Source of the DNA: Elymus sibiricus
Taxonomy: Eukaryota; Streptophyta; Magnoliopsida; Poales; Poaceae
Length of the DNA stretch: 64,000 nt
NCBI GenBank assembly: GCA_039707655.1
Contig: CM077668.1
Span: forward strand, 70,511,086 to 70,575,085
Reading direction: 5' to 3'
Shown in pieces: positions 46,947 to 59,600 of this stretch (position 1 is the first letter of the stretch; the number at the start of each line of letters is the position of its first letter). Under the pieces are notes generated by a model, which was not told where the DNA came from, made no database searches, and was given only the letters and a program-made list of their open reading frames with translations. The position numbers and the translations under genes are program-made.

Positions 46947-47002
46947 GGTTTACTTCGCCGGATCCTCCGCTATTTTTAGGGGATCGGTTAGAAATGCCCT
47001 TA

Positions 47003-48200
47003 GCCCTTTTATTTTATATGGATAACCAGAGTAAGATCCTATTTGGGGCAACAAGAAGCCATCTGTACCTGCTAGGGTGCTTCATTCTTGAAAATGAGTC
47101 CATTAATTTTTTGACCCTCCAAATATTCTAACATCCCATGATTATGATATCCATGCTGCTGAAAGGTCGAGCAATTTCTTAAATGAATTTCATCGAAATT
47201 TGAGATGCCAATGAGCGAGGAATAGATGCATTTGAGTCTCTGGAGTGTACCCCGCAAAAAAAAAAAGAGTCTCTGGAGTGTGATCTGTGCATAACACACG
47301 AATATAGTTAGGAAGTAGAAGGATTTCCTCCGTCGCAAGCTCCTGGTATTTATCCTGTCATGCATGCAACATGCATGAGCCAGCAAAATATTCAGTGTCT
47401 TAACTGGCAAGCACTTTTCCAGATCCAACTGAAATGACCTGGAGCATGTCCATCTCCCATAAAAACCTTACGCTTTGTTGGGTTGAGGTGGATTTGAAGG
47501 GGATTGGGAGGGATTAAATCCCCTACAAGCCAAAATTCGCTCCAATCCCCTTGGGAGGAGGATTAACCGAACAAGGCATAATGCATCATTGCCCCATGAG
47601 GAGGAAAACAACAGCAACTGCAAGCATGCTCCCTCGGACCTACGTGCGCCGTGTAGGCTTTGCTTGTTTGTTCTAACTTCTTGACCGTAACAATGCACGG
47701 CCATGATTTCAGAGCCTTTTCACATGTACAGTAGTATATTTTGTAATCAGATATGACAGGAAGGATCACAGGGAGCCTGGAGATTTCCATTGTCCATATG
47801 GGCAGCTGCAACTACTATACTGAGAACGCAGGACTTGGTGCCACACTGCTACATGAAGTCTTTCCTTCGGTCTAATTGGTACCGTTTCCTACCCGTCAAA
47901 AATATTTGGTCACCTCACACTCACACGGTTTGCAGGGTGATTTTTGTAACTTGGCTACAGTAGGTTGGAGGCAAAGACGCTTAAGGTATCATATCTTGTT
48001 AGGAATCACCATTATTACATAACCAATGTCTATCTGTAAACGCAGGCAACCATGGAATTAATTGTATACAATGTTTGCCAGCGATGGGCAGCTTAGTCAA
48101 CCACTCAGTGCAGTGTAGACTACTACTAGTAGAGAGATGCCAGGTGGGCCCGCTATCCATCCATAGAGTAGACTTTGTCAACTCTTGGATCCCAACTTCC
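47003..48200. other. Intergenic region left of the kinase-MSP genes
   Basis: No gene recognised apart from the MITE at 47471-47578. The part at about 47950-48120 matches 54400-54600 upstream of the second kinase-MSP gene (shared GTATACAATG-TTG-CAG and GGGCAGCTTAGTCAAC), so the tandem duplication included distal promoter sequence. Confidence 0.7.
47471..47578. mobile_element. Short Tourist-like MITE
   Basis: About 108 bp with imperfect terminal inverted repeats GCTTTGTTGGGTT and AACCGAACAAGGC. These resemble grass Tourist termini (GCCTTGTTCGGTT). GGGGATTGG/CCAATCCCC arms lie inside. TTA-type flanks are present but not identical, so the exact ends are uncertain. Confidence 0.65.
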
Positions 48201-48210
48201 CAAGCCAATG

Positions 48211-48296
48211 ACATAAAGAAGGGAAGTCAGTCTCATTATGCACCAAAGTTCCGATCCCTGGCTTCCCTGCTCCTCCGCGCGCTCCATGGAAAACAG
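48211..48296 (+). promoter_or_regulatory. Core promoter and 5'-UTR exon of kinase-MSP gene 1
   Basis: TATA-like ACATAAAG at 48211-48218, followed by a leader exon ending AAACAG at 48296 before GTGTGT. The leader intron runs to CAG at 48601-48603. The surroundings (GGATCCCAAC...ATAAAGAAGG) are shared with gene 2 at about 55576-55610, supporting a common core promoter. The transcription start is not determined. Confidence 0.6.
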
Positions 48297-48731
48297 GTGT
48301 GTTCATTTTGGCAATAAGCTTAATGTCTTCCAGTTTGGTTTATGTTCTATTGTTGTTACATTCCAAGGATCACATGTGTGGATCTAACCCTCTATCACAT
48401 ATATTTGTGATTCAAACTCAATTTTCTCTTCATGCTCCTGGATGGAACTCTATATGTTCAGATCTAGGCGTGGGGTTTTAGTTTGGCCTTTAAATCATTC
48501 TAGTCTTCCTTTGACAATCCAGCACATATATGATTTGATCTTATTTTTTTCATACATTTAGTCCACATCCTACAACGATTTTTTTTTTTGTCGATTAATG
48601 CAGGGCTTGATTGATCGCATCGTCTTACGCCTCATAGCAGTACTCGCTCCCGTCGACTTCACGACTAGCTCTGAGTTGGCATAGTACCAAGGGAAATAAC
48701 TTTAGCTTGGAAACCGCTGTGTACTCAGAAA

Positions 48732-50882
48732 ATGAGCGACAGACATATGCAACCTAATGTCCTAGAGCATATACTCGATGGAAGCATGAAGCCTACGGAT
48801 CTACGTTTAGCTCTTCTAGAGAACATCACCGACAATTTCTCTGAGGAGCGAAAAATTGGCGTCGGTGGATTTGGGACTGTTTACAAGGTAAAATTTATTT
48901 CCCCAGTAGATTTACATTAAACTATCTCTACAACCAAAATGCCTATATATGCTATCTATGCGATATATGTTATCCGAAATGCTCACAAGACAAGTTACAC
49001 AGGGTGTTCTACGAAACGGGAATGTTGCTGTGAAGATGATGAACAGCCACTCAATCGATGAGAAGCCATTTCGTCGTGAGGTCAATAGCCTCATGAAGGT
49101 TAACCATCTAAATACAGTCCGGTTTCTTGGCTTCTGTTCTAACACAGAGCATAAAGCGATGCAAATTGGCGGATCAGAAGAATATATTTTTGCCGAGATA
49201 AGACAGCGACTGCTCTGTTTTGAGTATATCAGCAATGGAGGCCTTGATAAACATATTACAGGTAGGAAATTATATATATCTTCCGCTTCAACTGTTCAAG
49301 TATAAGCACAGTAACTGGACAAATAAAAATATTATGTCTTGCTGCATATAATTTATCATGCTCAGATAAAATGCTGGAATATGCAGATGAATTGAGGGGA
49401 CTTGAATGGAACACACGGTTTGATATAATTAAAGGAATCTGCGAGGGCTTGCATCACCTTCACAAGGAAAATGGTATAATTCATATGGACCTCAAGCCAA
49501 CCAATATACTACTAAATGACCAAATGGTACCAAAAATCACTGATTTTGGCCTTTCAAGACTGGAAGAAAACTCACAAACTATGAGTACACACCGTTTTTT
49601 ATCACTGTACGTAAGCTCTGCATCAAGCGAACCAATTTCATTGCCAGCTGGCTTTTACTCTCCGAGCTTGGCATCAAACTGTTGTATTATTGTGCAGAGG
49701 ATACTGTGTTCCAGAATACCAATTCGATGGCAAGATGTCACTCAAGTCGGACATGTATAGTTTGGGCGTCATTATCATCGAACTAGTGACCGGAAGAAAA
49801 AGAATTCCTGATGATAAAAATGATGTAAGAACGTTTTATCCCCTGGTGTAGGTTGTCCATTTTCAGAATAAGTGCCAATTTTTTGCATTACGCAGTTATA
49901 TTCTTTCAATGTACCGCTAATTTGCATACTCTCGATATATCTAGTTTAAATAACACTAATCATCAATTATGCAAATGCACGGGCTAGCTAGGAATATTGA
50001 GAAGTGTATAAAAATATAACATTAGTCATCAATATATATATAGTAAAATCTTGAGTAGTTTTGTTTCGATATAAAAACATGAACTAAATGTAATAAACAA
50101 ATTCTCTAGGCATAGTTTTCCTTTCCCAAGTCATAAATAATATGATATGTGCATTCCAACCCTGCATTATTAACTTAGAACTGTTTGTTTAATTACTTTT
50201 CTCATTTTTATTTGTATTAAAAATTATTATTTTATTTAGACTTGAGAACATTAGAATTTTTTTTTCAAAAAATATGTAGTTTATTTGTTATTAAATAGTC
50301 AAACGGCTTGAATCCTTCGTAAGCTAAGATTTGGAGTTTTAGTTTTATGTGTGCTATAATAAATTTATAATTGTGTTACATATATATGTGTGATTTTCCA
50401 ATTAAGTTATGGCTTCCCTACCTCCAATTTATATGAACTATTTCACCAAGCTGTGTGGATTTTCTCTTCTTTATTTCCATAAATATTTTGAACTTGTAGA
50501 TATGAATTTTCTCAAGATATTCATATATGGTACATATGAACACGTGTTCACAAAATTTGCTTAGAAAGATGCCAGTGGTGCAAGTATATAAATAGCAATT
50601 GCCTAAAAATAACTAGATTTCATTAGATGAAAAGTGCAACTATACTAGCGAAGATATATAGTAGCTCCTATAGTTCAAGATGCAGCAACCATCGCAAGAT
50701 AAAATACTGATGTCACTGAAAATTAAGTACTAAATATAGTCAAACACATATTCACTCGAGGAAGAAAACACTTCAAGAGACCCCTTCGTGTCGTCCGCTT
50801 GGGCAACACGGGGAGGCGACTGGAGTTTCCCTAGAACAGCTATCCCATCCCCTCCCCCTCTCCCTCGCTGCCACCCGAGGAG

Positions 50883-50934
<52 letters not shown>

Positions 50935-50945
50935 CCTCTCTCCCT

Positions 50946-50984
<39 letters not shown>

Positions 50985-53600
50985 TCTCCCTCTCTCTCTC
51001 TCTCCCTCTCTCTCTCTCTCTCTTGCTGAAAGCGGTCTATGTCGCTGAATCCGGGGCAGGCGGGGGACTGGTGGGGTAGGCTTAGGACTAGGGGAAACCC
51101 CTGGTTGGCTGGTACGGCCCGATGGCGGCGACGCCCATGGGCCCTGTTTTCCTCCTTGGAGGAACATCAAAGGTCCCTACTCTCGACCTCCCCGATCCCG
51201 GGTGAAAGTCCAAAATCCGGTTCGGATTGGGTGGCGACAATGACATGCGCGTGCGCGTCGTGTCCTCCATGGAGGTGCTGCCTGGGGAGTCTTGGGAGGT
51301 CTGGCGAGGGGTGATGTGGATGGTGGGCTCCGGATGGCCATGGTTCTCAAGCAGCAATGGTGGTGTCATGGTTGACAGGTCTCGATGCTTCCCTGCAAAT
51401 CTCCTGATTGGTGCTCTCCGACGGCGGCATGGTGGCTTTGTTCTGGCGGTATGACGTCTTCGATCCTGGCGGAAGTGGATCGGTTCTCCTTCCCGACGCC
51501 TAACGGTGTGGTCGAAGATGTGGGCATCCGGTCTATATCATCTGTAGTCGGTTGGCCTGGTTCTTGGACGGTTCGTGGTCCGTCAGTGTCTATGCTACCC
51601 CTTGCTCTCTGGTGCTCCCGGTAGATTTCCTGCTGCACTTGGGTGTCCACAGGCTGTGGTGGTGCAGCGGATATGGTGTGCTTACCGCGTCAAGGTGGTC
51701 GTGCTCAGTGGCTACTCTGGGATTCGAGGCCGACAATTTTCCTAGATCTCGGGCGAGCATCTCATTCTCTATAGTATAACGGTGCGACACCTTTTGAATC
51801 CGGACGTGGGGGGTAGGGTCCTTCTTCAGTGTTAAACACGGAAAGTGTTGTGTTTCTCTAGTCTTGTGAATCAACCTTGATCAAGACTTCTCTTGTGACG
51901 GTAGGTTGATCCTTGTTGTCTTCCATCAGCTTCCTATCTTCGGTGCTAGAGTGTAGCGGTCTACGACGACACATAAGGTTTGGCTAGAGCATGTTGAGTA
52001 GCATATTCCATGCCTGCACTGCAACTTCCCAAATGAGAGGGAAAGGAAGGTGTTGGCAAGTGACCAATGGTGCAAGCATGCGTAGGCTTGATAGGACATG
52101 AGAGAGATCGAGAGAGGTAGAGACTAGAGTGTGAAGGAGATAAGGGGAAATTATTATAGATGGTTAGTTCCTTTAAAATTTAAGCATTGATTTGAGAATT
52201 AACGATGTGCTTTTATGTATATATTCGCTAGGCACGTATATACTTTTGCATTGTGTATTTGTGTCATCGTAGTCTGTCTTTGTGAAATGACAGGTACTTA
52301 GAAGATGGAGACACAGATGGAATAGATCAGGGAATGTAACACCCTTGTGTTACCAACAAGTTTCAAAATGCATTGACATTGCTCTCCTTTGCCAAGCAAA
52401 GGATCCCTATGGACGACCTTTCATATGGGAAATAATTGGCGATATAAACGAAATGGGATGTACGAATGGGAAACTCAAGGATGTTGGTGAATCCACATTT
52501 GACCAAGTAAGCTAGCAAACTCCTCAAGATACCTCTTAGCTTAGACTAGAATTTCTTCCATATTATTCTTTGCTAACAATTCTTAAATATTAAAAAGGCA
52601 AGTCTTCTACCTCTGTATCACAATATGTGGAAAACCATGATTTATAAGAATGAAACAAGAAAGAATAACTAATTTTCATGTTGTTGTGAGCTCGAGGCAA
52701 CATTGACCAGAACATATGAAATGGTAGTCTGGTAGGTAGGGAATATAAATTGAGTTAATGATTCATCTTTATCGTTTCTTACAGTTAAGCTCTTATTTGG
52801 ATGATGACATGCTTGTGGTTGAGCCGCTCGAGCTGTGTTTTCCCTATGACCTTAACAAGAAGATATCCTGCTCACTTGAGCTAAAAAACGAGACGAATGC
52901 TTACATTGCATTCAGCATCGAGACGATGAGCCCCCTTCCATACTACACACAACCAGAAAAAGGCATCGTGTCACCCCGATCCAAGTGTAGTGTCAACGTA
53001 ACATTGAAATCACATGACAAGTCTCCAAGAGATATCCAACACGCATGCAAATTTATCGTGCGAAGCACCAAAGTGGATGAGCTTCTTTTGTCTGAGGATT
53101 TAACCAAAGACATTTTCATTAAAGAGGATGGTAATGTGGTTGACGAGGTAAATGTGGATGTTGTTTTTGATGCACTACTGCGAACTGATGTGCCACCGTT
53201 AGGTGTTCTGCATACTTGTCCAGCGGATACAGTTCCGGAGGTGAGTTTACTCAATAAATATAAGAACTTCTTTGTGAACTTATACCACACGTTTCGATTC
53301 ATTTAAAGCTATATGTGCATATATATTACCATTCCGTCCACACTAAAGTATCCTCATTTTATAATTACCTTGGTTGCAGCAAATTTAGTTACGTTCCATC
53401 AACTTTCCACTAACTTCACATCTCACACTTAAACCCTTTGTAACTCATATTGTTCCCCGCAGGTACTCTCACTCTCCCATGAGTCAGCTGAAACCCTAGT
53501 AACCAAGGTGGCGGATTTGACGGTTTCTTCAGGCACACTATCTCCAATACCGCAAGAAGATAAAGGCATGTACGAAAGTCTAGACAGCAGCTGTCTATAG
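48732..53600 (+). CDS. Kinase-MSP gene 1: protein kinase fused to a major sperm protein domain
   Basis: Seven coding exons inferred from GT-AG sites in phase and from the paralog: 48732-48887, 49003-49261, 49387-49606, 49698-49824, 52294-52506, 52785-53240, 53463-53600; 522 residues. Kinase: glycine loop GVGGFG (about 43-48), VAVK lysine 63, Glu 78, catalytic loop HMDLKPTN (Asp 173) without the usual Arg (non-RD class), DFG at 191-193, VPE for APE. The MSP/VAP domain is at about residues 333-425 (VEPLELCFPYDLNKKISCSLEL, shortened here to its start VEPLEL). MSP domains of VAP proteins bind peptide motifs at ER membranes. No signal peptide or membrane segment was seen, so the product is probably cytosolic. 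The same architecture is known from Snn3-D1, whose product confers sensitivity to a fungal necrotrophic effector in wheat relatives; identity with that gene is not claimed. The fifth exon is preceded by a 2.5-kb intron. Confidence 0.85.
49825..52293 (+). other. Long intron of gene 1 with GC-rich insertion
   Basis: About 49850-50740 is AT-rich with no recognisable feature. About 50740-51990 is a GC-rich block of different composition, including a pyrimidine microsatellite, probably a transposon-derived insertion of unknown class. Open frames in it are not supported by homology I recognise. The splice acceptor end (TTTGTGAAATGACAG) is identical in gene 2. Confidence 0.6.
50889..51021. repeat. 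(CT)n-rich microsatellite in the intron of gene 1
   Basis: About 130 bp of CT repeats interrupted by CCCT units. It gives long Ser/Leu or Arg/Glu frames on either strand that are artefacts. Confidence 0.95.
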
Positions 53601-54676
53601 TACCATTCATGTCATTTATAGACACACTAAAGACAGTTTATGCAGTGTGGTGTAAAATTCCAAAAATGAAACGAATCTTAAAACTCAATTGATTAAACAT
53701 TGTATGATTGTATTAATTAAGTTTATGCGGTTTTCTTAGATTGACCTTGCGACATTACATATGAACTACGATTTCTTCTTGAAGCCATTATCTTTGAGTA
53801 CCACGCTCGTTGCTTTATTCCATGTTGTTCTAGGTTTGGATTTACCTTTGAGGTGTTGGTTATCAGGAGACCATATGTTGGTCTTGGGGTTTGATTTTTA
53901 TATTTTCTAAGTGGATTAGTTCGGAATTGATGTTTGGCATCTTTTTAACAAAAATTGGTTGAGTGCATCCTAGCATGAAAAGATCGGGTGGCTTGTTATG
54001 AACGATGTAATGTGTGGCTAAGAAAAACCTCCAATAGGTATCTCGTATCCATAGAAGGTGGGACCCACCTTCCTGGTGGGCGCCATGGGATTTCTCGACA
54101 TCTTAGTTCTTACTGAGAAAGAGTTTTAATGCCATAAGCACTTTTGGGTGCTATCATGCATGCTACAAATGCACAGTAGCACCCAAAGTTCTTTCTGGTA
54201 CTACCTTGCCGGTGGCAAAATATCCATGGGAATATACAGAAGCTTTAAAGATGAACAGCTGTACTGTGTATATTGAAAGTCGTGATTTCTTTTATATGAA
54301 GTCTTCCTTTTAATCGGTGTCTCGCTAGCCAGTCGCACGTTACTTTGATACCAATTGCAGGTTGTTTACTGTACTTTCATATGACGCTTCTAGCTTAGGA
54401 TAGAGTAGGTTAGAGCAGTGGGTTAGAGGTCAAGATGTTTAAGATATAACATTTACCTAGCAACTTGTTTTATAGAACCAATGCTTATCTGTTAGCCAGT
54501 GCAAGCATCGTGGGATGTATACAATGATTGGCAGCAAAAAGAGCGAGAGATTGGGCAGCTTAGTCAACGAAACATTTTCTTTTCTTTCTATAATACGGAG
54601 CCAGCTGTTATGACATCCTGTTGTTAGTTAAGAACCTTTGATGATGTCCCAAATGATTCCTACCTAACCCAATGTT
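53601..54676. other. Intergenic region between the two kinase-MSP genes, left part
   Basis: 3' UTR and flank of gene 1, then no recognisable gene. About 54400-54600 is homologous to 47950-48120 upstream of gene 1 and marks the start of the duplicated promoter of gene 2. Confidence 0.6.
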
Positions 54677-55260
54677 TTTTCTTTTATGAGAGGGATCTTC
54701 GCCCTGATTTCATTGAATAAATCATATAGGCTCTTACAAGGTCTGAAAATAGCAAAGCAAAATGGAAAGACAACATTATGTCTCCAAGATTACAGACATA
54801 ACAACAACATAAACATGTCTTCGTAGGACACTACACACACTCCTGATATGCCAACAAACATGTCCACCAGCGACGCAAAAGATTAGCTACACAATCGTAC
54901 GTGTGCCCAGCTAGCATCCATGCATCCTCTTGATGTATTGAACACCCCAGTGGCTACCGCGGTGAGTCTTATAGATCGGTGTCGCAGAAGCTTCAGCTCA
55001 TTTTCCTTCTGCAAATCAGCACATTTATCAATAAATTTAAATGTCAATTTAAGTAAATCAAAGAAGTGGGATCGCCAGGAAAGACCAACCCCCCCCCCCC
55101 CCCCCCCCCCCCCCCGGCGAAAGCATGCATTGTTGTGTATGCTTTCCTGATCGTCCAAACAACACCAGCAATAATGTCAGCTGCAACAAGCTTTTTCCGC
55201 TAGTACCTCAACACCTAAACTGGTACTGGTAGGCACCATAGACAAATCAAACGCTCATTG
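54677..55260 (-). mobile_element. LINE 3' fragment, probable
   Basis: Begins on the plus strand with a T-rich stretch, then ATGAGAGGGATCTTCGCCCTG and TTCATTGAATAAA. Read on the minus strand this is a 3' end with AATAAA-like and A-rich tail, as in plant LINE 3' ends. No protein domain was recognised. It contains a run of 27 C (55089-55115). A stretch of about 43 bp (54735-54777) recurs inverted at 55927-55969. Confidence 0.45.
55089..55115. repeat. Homopolymer run of 27 C
   Basis: Unbroken C run inside the probable LINE fragment. Length is prone to sequencing and assembly error. Confidence 0.9.
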
Positions 55261-55596
55261 AACAACATTCCAGATATATCTAGCTATGGCGCATCTGAAA
55301 AAAAGAAGATCGATAGATTCATCTGCAGAATAGAAATGACCATTTTTTCACACCATGCCATCCTCCGTGTAGGAGTGTCTCAAAGCCATTTACGACATTT
55401 TTATCAATGGGAGTTGCATAAGTTATCTTTCATAGAGTGTTGGACGTCTTTTTGTATATAGCAGTGAGCTGGCAGCTGGATTAAGAAAATGGAAGTCTTT
55501 GCTGCACGCAAACCGATTTGTTGTCATCAAAGTAATCCAGTAGAACGTGGGGTGTAGGGTGAACTTTGCAAGTCTTCGATCCCAACCACCAAGAAC

Positions 55597-55699
55597 ATAT
55601 ATAAAGAAGGAAGACAGACTTAAGAGTTGGTTTCATTCCATTCATCGAAGTTCCACTCCATCCGTTCCCAGCCACACACTCTCCTTGGCTAGCTAACTG
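55597..55699 (+). promoter_or_regulatory. Core promoter and 5'-UTR exon of kinase-MSP gene 2
   Basis: A good TATA box, ATATATAAAG at 55597-55606, then a leader exon ending AACTG at 55699 before GTATGT. The leader intron runs to CAG at 56496-56498. The proximal segment matches gene 1; the distal part is separated from it by about 0.9 kb of inserted sequence. Confidence 0.65.
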
Positions 55700-56042
55700 G
55701 TATGTCAATGTACTTTTGATTTGGCATATGAGCTTAATATCATTTTGGTTCGCATCTACGGATCTACGGAATATCAACTTAGTATATGTGGATATGGCCT
55801 TTATTTGTTTTATTTTATTTTATTTTGAGGGAAGGAAAAAAAAGGGATGTGGCCTTAAGAAAATTTTGTGTCAGAAAGGAGGTTAACATCCCTGGCCTCT
55901 GCATCATTGTGATGCCCACAACATTGATGTTGTCTTTCCATTTTGCTTTGCTATTTTTGAGACCTTGTATTGTTTCCTTCATATTGTGTACGGAATTCAG
56001 TTCATTGCTCAACTCCACATAAGTGTTTGGCATCATATATAC

Positions 56043-56388
56043 TACCTCCTTTCCGGTTTATAGGGCTTATCTAAAAAAAATTGTTTTCCGTTTTATTAGT
56101 CTCAATTCTACTACCTAGCATCGCATGTTCAGATTTCGAGGTGCATTAAATCACTGCATGCAAGGATGAAGAGAAAACTCACTAATGCATGCATGTAGAG
56201 TTCTTGATCATTTAGTGGTCATGCATGCATGCGTTGTAATTAATGCATCGCTAAACACAACTTTTTGAGAAAAACATGTGCACTAATTAAGTTCTTTTGC
56301 AAAATACGAAATTTATTCCACCGCTCACCATGTACTTTGGTTGGAGCGATTTTCAAATCGATCCCTATAAACCGGAAAGGAGGGAGTA
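56043..56388. mobile_element. Stowaway-like MITE in the leader intron of gene 2
   Basis: Ends CTCCTTTCCGGTTTATAGGG and CCCTATAAACCGGAAAGGAG, inverted to each other, with TA at both edges (56043-56044 and 56387-56388). The TA duplication and CTCC-type termini are those of Tc1/mariner Stowaway MITEs of grasses. About 345 bp, no coding capacity. Gene 1 lacks it. Confidence 0.82.
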
Positions 56389-56654
56389 GTCTGCTATATT
56401 TTTAGACGGCCATTATAGTCTTAATTTGACAAGCATATTTGTTTCCTTCATATGTTTAGTCTACCTCTTAAGTAAATTTTGCGTCTAAATTAATGCAGGC
56501 TTTGATCACATCATTTTACACCTCATATCAGTTGTGGGTCGTGCTCTGCCTTCACAAGGTATGGACTTCAAATAATGCCCAAGACTCCTGTTAAATGCCC
56601 CATGCAAAATAACTTTTCCTCCTCTTAACTTCGAAAATGCACTTTGTATTTAGA

Positions 56655-59600
56655 ATGGACGCTAGACATATGCAACCTAATGTCCTAGAGCAAATACTCG
56701 ACGGAAACATGAAGCCCACGGATCTACGCTTGGCGCTTTTAGAGAATATCACAGACAATTTCTCCAAAGAGCGGCAAATAGGCGAGGGTGGGTTTGGAAT
56801 GGTTTACAAGGTAAAATTTACTGTTTAGAGAAAAAATTACGGCATGATCTAAAGTTGCATAAAGTATTTCTGCATATCTGGGTGGCTATGAATTATTTCC
56901 TCAATAATTTACTGGGCCTTCAAACGTTATCCCAACAGGGTGTGCTCGGAAATGGGAATGTCGCTGTGAAGAAGATTATGAACACTCACACAATTGACGA
57001 GAAGCTATTTCGCCGTGAGGTTACCAGTTTGATGAAGGTTAATCATAAAAATGCAGTACGGTTTCTTGGATTCTGTTCTAATACGGAGCATAAAGCCATA
57101 CAAATTAGCGGATCAGCAGAATATATTTTTGCTGAGTTAAGACAACGATTGATCTGTTTTGAGTATATCAGCAATGGAGGCCTCGATAAATATATTACGG
57201 GTACGGCAATACTGTTTATTATGTAAATCTTATCCTTCTTCTTTCTTAGTTCATACATATATTCCGGTTCAAAATTTCAAGTATTTGCATATGGCAAATA
57301 GACTGGACAAATAAAAATATTACGTTTTGTCGCATAATTTTTATCATGCTCAGATCAAATGTTGGAAGTTTTCTTCTGCAGATGAATTGAGGGGACTTGA
57401 ATGGAACATACGGTATGACATAATTAAAGGAATCTGTGAAGGATTGCATCACCTTCACAAGGAAAATGGTATAATTCATATGGATCTTAAACCAGCCAAT
57501 ATACTACTAGATGATCAAATGGTACCAAAAATTTCCGATTTCGGCCTTTCAAGACTTGAGGAAGACTCACAAACCATGAGTACACACCGCTTTCTATCAC
57601 TGTATGTAAGCTCTGCATCAAGCAAACCAATTCCTTTCCCTGGCTTCTACTTTCTTAGATTATAAACAAATTGTTGTATTATTATGCAGAGGATACTGCG
57701 CTCCGGAATACCAATTTGATGGCAAGATGTCATTCAAGTCAGACATGTACAGTTTGGGCGTAATCATTATTGAACTGGTGACCGGACAAAAAGGCATTCC
57801 TGATAATAAAAATGATGTAAGTGTGTTTTGTCTCAACATGGAGATGGTCCCCTTCTAGAAATATTTATGTCACGGTTCTGCATTTGCTTGTCATTATCTT
57901 TTCTATGTTTTATTATTATGCATACTATAGTGTAAATAAATGGAAGGCATGTCTAGTTTAAACAATACTCCTTTAAGTTTGCTAAACTCACATCAATGTA
58001 GATGTGTGGCCAGCTTCTCAGTATTTGTTTCTCTTCCCCCATCGCCATTGATAGAAGTAAACGCCAACAATGGAAGTCAATACATATAAACCCCGTATAG
58101 TGTCAAAACACTACAACTGTTCTTTTAGATGAAAAGGTATAACTATAACTAAATAAAATTCATGCACATAAATTATGTTGTATCTGCAAATGCATGCATT
58201 TTTAGATTTTTTTTTTTTAAACTCAGAAACTCCATGTGCCCCATCGGGTGCAAATGCAACTAGTTGTAGAAAAATTGCATTCCTACTCTATTACATTACG
58301 CCCGATTGTATCCTCCTCTACAAGCCAAACCAAGAATACAAACATGTGTAGTGTTCAACTCAGACTCCATGTCACAAACTTCCAGTGGAAGCTATACATC
58401 ATAGATTGTCATCCTCACTAAACAACAAACTATGTGAATATGTGTGGCGGTCGGATAGGACTTCCTTTTTTTTTAAATAAACATGTACTTTATTAATTAG
58501 AAATAATTGTTACATCTTCAATAAGTAAATGTACAATGTCCCTCATAGGCTCCTCAAACCTGTCCCTAGTGATTGAAAATTTCGCTAGCCTAGCAATTTC
58601 ATGAGCCACCTTATTTGCTTCCCTATTGCAATGTTCAAATCTAACAAGAGGAAAATTACAAGCTATGAAATAGCAATCATCGAACACTGCTGCCGCCGCT
58701 CCCACCGAATGTCCTCCATTCTTCATTATTTCAATCACGTCCATATTGTCAGAGTTAACGACAAGACGATTGCAACCCGCCTTTTGTGCAAGGAATAGGC
58801 CGAACTTTAGAGCCAAAACTTCTATTGTTAATACATCAGCACACCAATCAATCCTCCAGTTTCCACCAACAATGAATCTTCCATTATCATCTTTGAGAAT
58901 AGCCCCAGCTGTGCCCCTAAGTAAATCATGGTCAAAAGAGGCGTCAACACTAAGCTTAACAAAACCCATAGGAGGTCTGCTCCATCCCCCCTGTTTTACT
59001 AGTTGCCTTAGAGGAGTGTGCATTAACATAGTTAGCCGTTATAGCCCGGGAACCCATGGAAGTTTGGTGTGCATATTGAACCTTTCCTTCATGAACCAGT
59101 TTACGTCTATCCCACCATAAATACCAAGCTGTAACAACGATCAGTTCACGTGCTTTTTGAGAACCCATTATCGCTAAATCTTGTTCTGGCATAACCAGTA
59201 AGAATTCCAATACCGCCTCTCCCGCACGATCAACAGCACAAGCTTTATTGATCACCTCATGCAATCCTAACTTGCCCCATACCTCTTTTGCCTTTCGACA
59301 CATGAATAAAACGTGTTTTGTATCTTCTCCCCCATTCGAGCATGATGGGCAATTGGGCGATACTTTCATGTGCCTATTAGCAAGCGTAACATGGCACAGG
59401 AGGGTTCCATGCAAGATACGCCAGATGAAATTTTTTACCTTCGCCGGACAAGATAATTTCCAAATCTTACCCCAAATAGGATTAACATTTGTTCTTCCCA
59501 TGCCATTAGCATGTTGCAATTTTGTCCCATGTTTCTTGTTCCATTCCTCCAAATAAGCTGATCGTAAAGTGAAAAAGGCATTTTTGGTATAACTCCAAGC

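Larger units (their letters stand above)
45650..46999. mobile_element. PIF/Harbinger-type DNA element carrying a captured gene fragment
   Basis: Terminal inverted repeats GGGCATTTCTAACCGATCC (45650) and its complement ending at 46999, flanked by TTA at 45647-45649 and 47000-47002. A 3-bp TTA duplication is the mark of PIF/Harbinger elements. No transposase was seen in 1350 bp, so it is non-autonomous. The interior is GC-rich in its left two thirds and contains a glycosyltransferase fragment on the minus strand. Confidence 0.85.

Noticed and set aside
49360..49386. Upstream splice acceptor giving a longer third coding exon in kinase-MSP gene 1 (at 49365)
   Set aside because: It keeps the frame in gene 1, but the same choice gives a stop in gene 2, and the downstream acceptor aligns both paralogs; the latter is preferred.
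50730..51170. 146-codon Arg/Glu-rich frame and Ser/Leu-rich counterpart over the CT repeat
   Set aside because: Low-complexity translation of a microsatellite within an intron.
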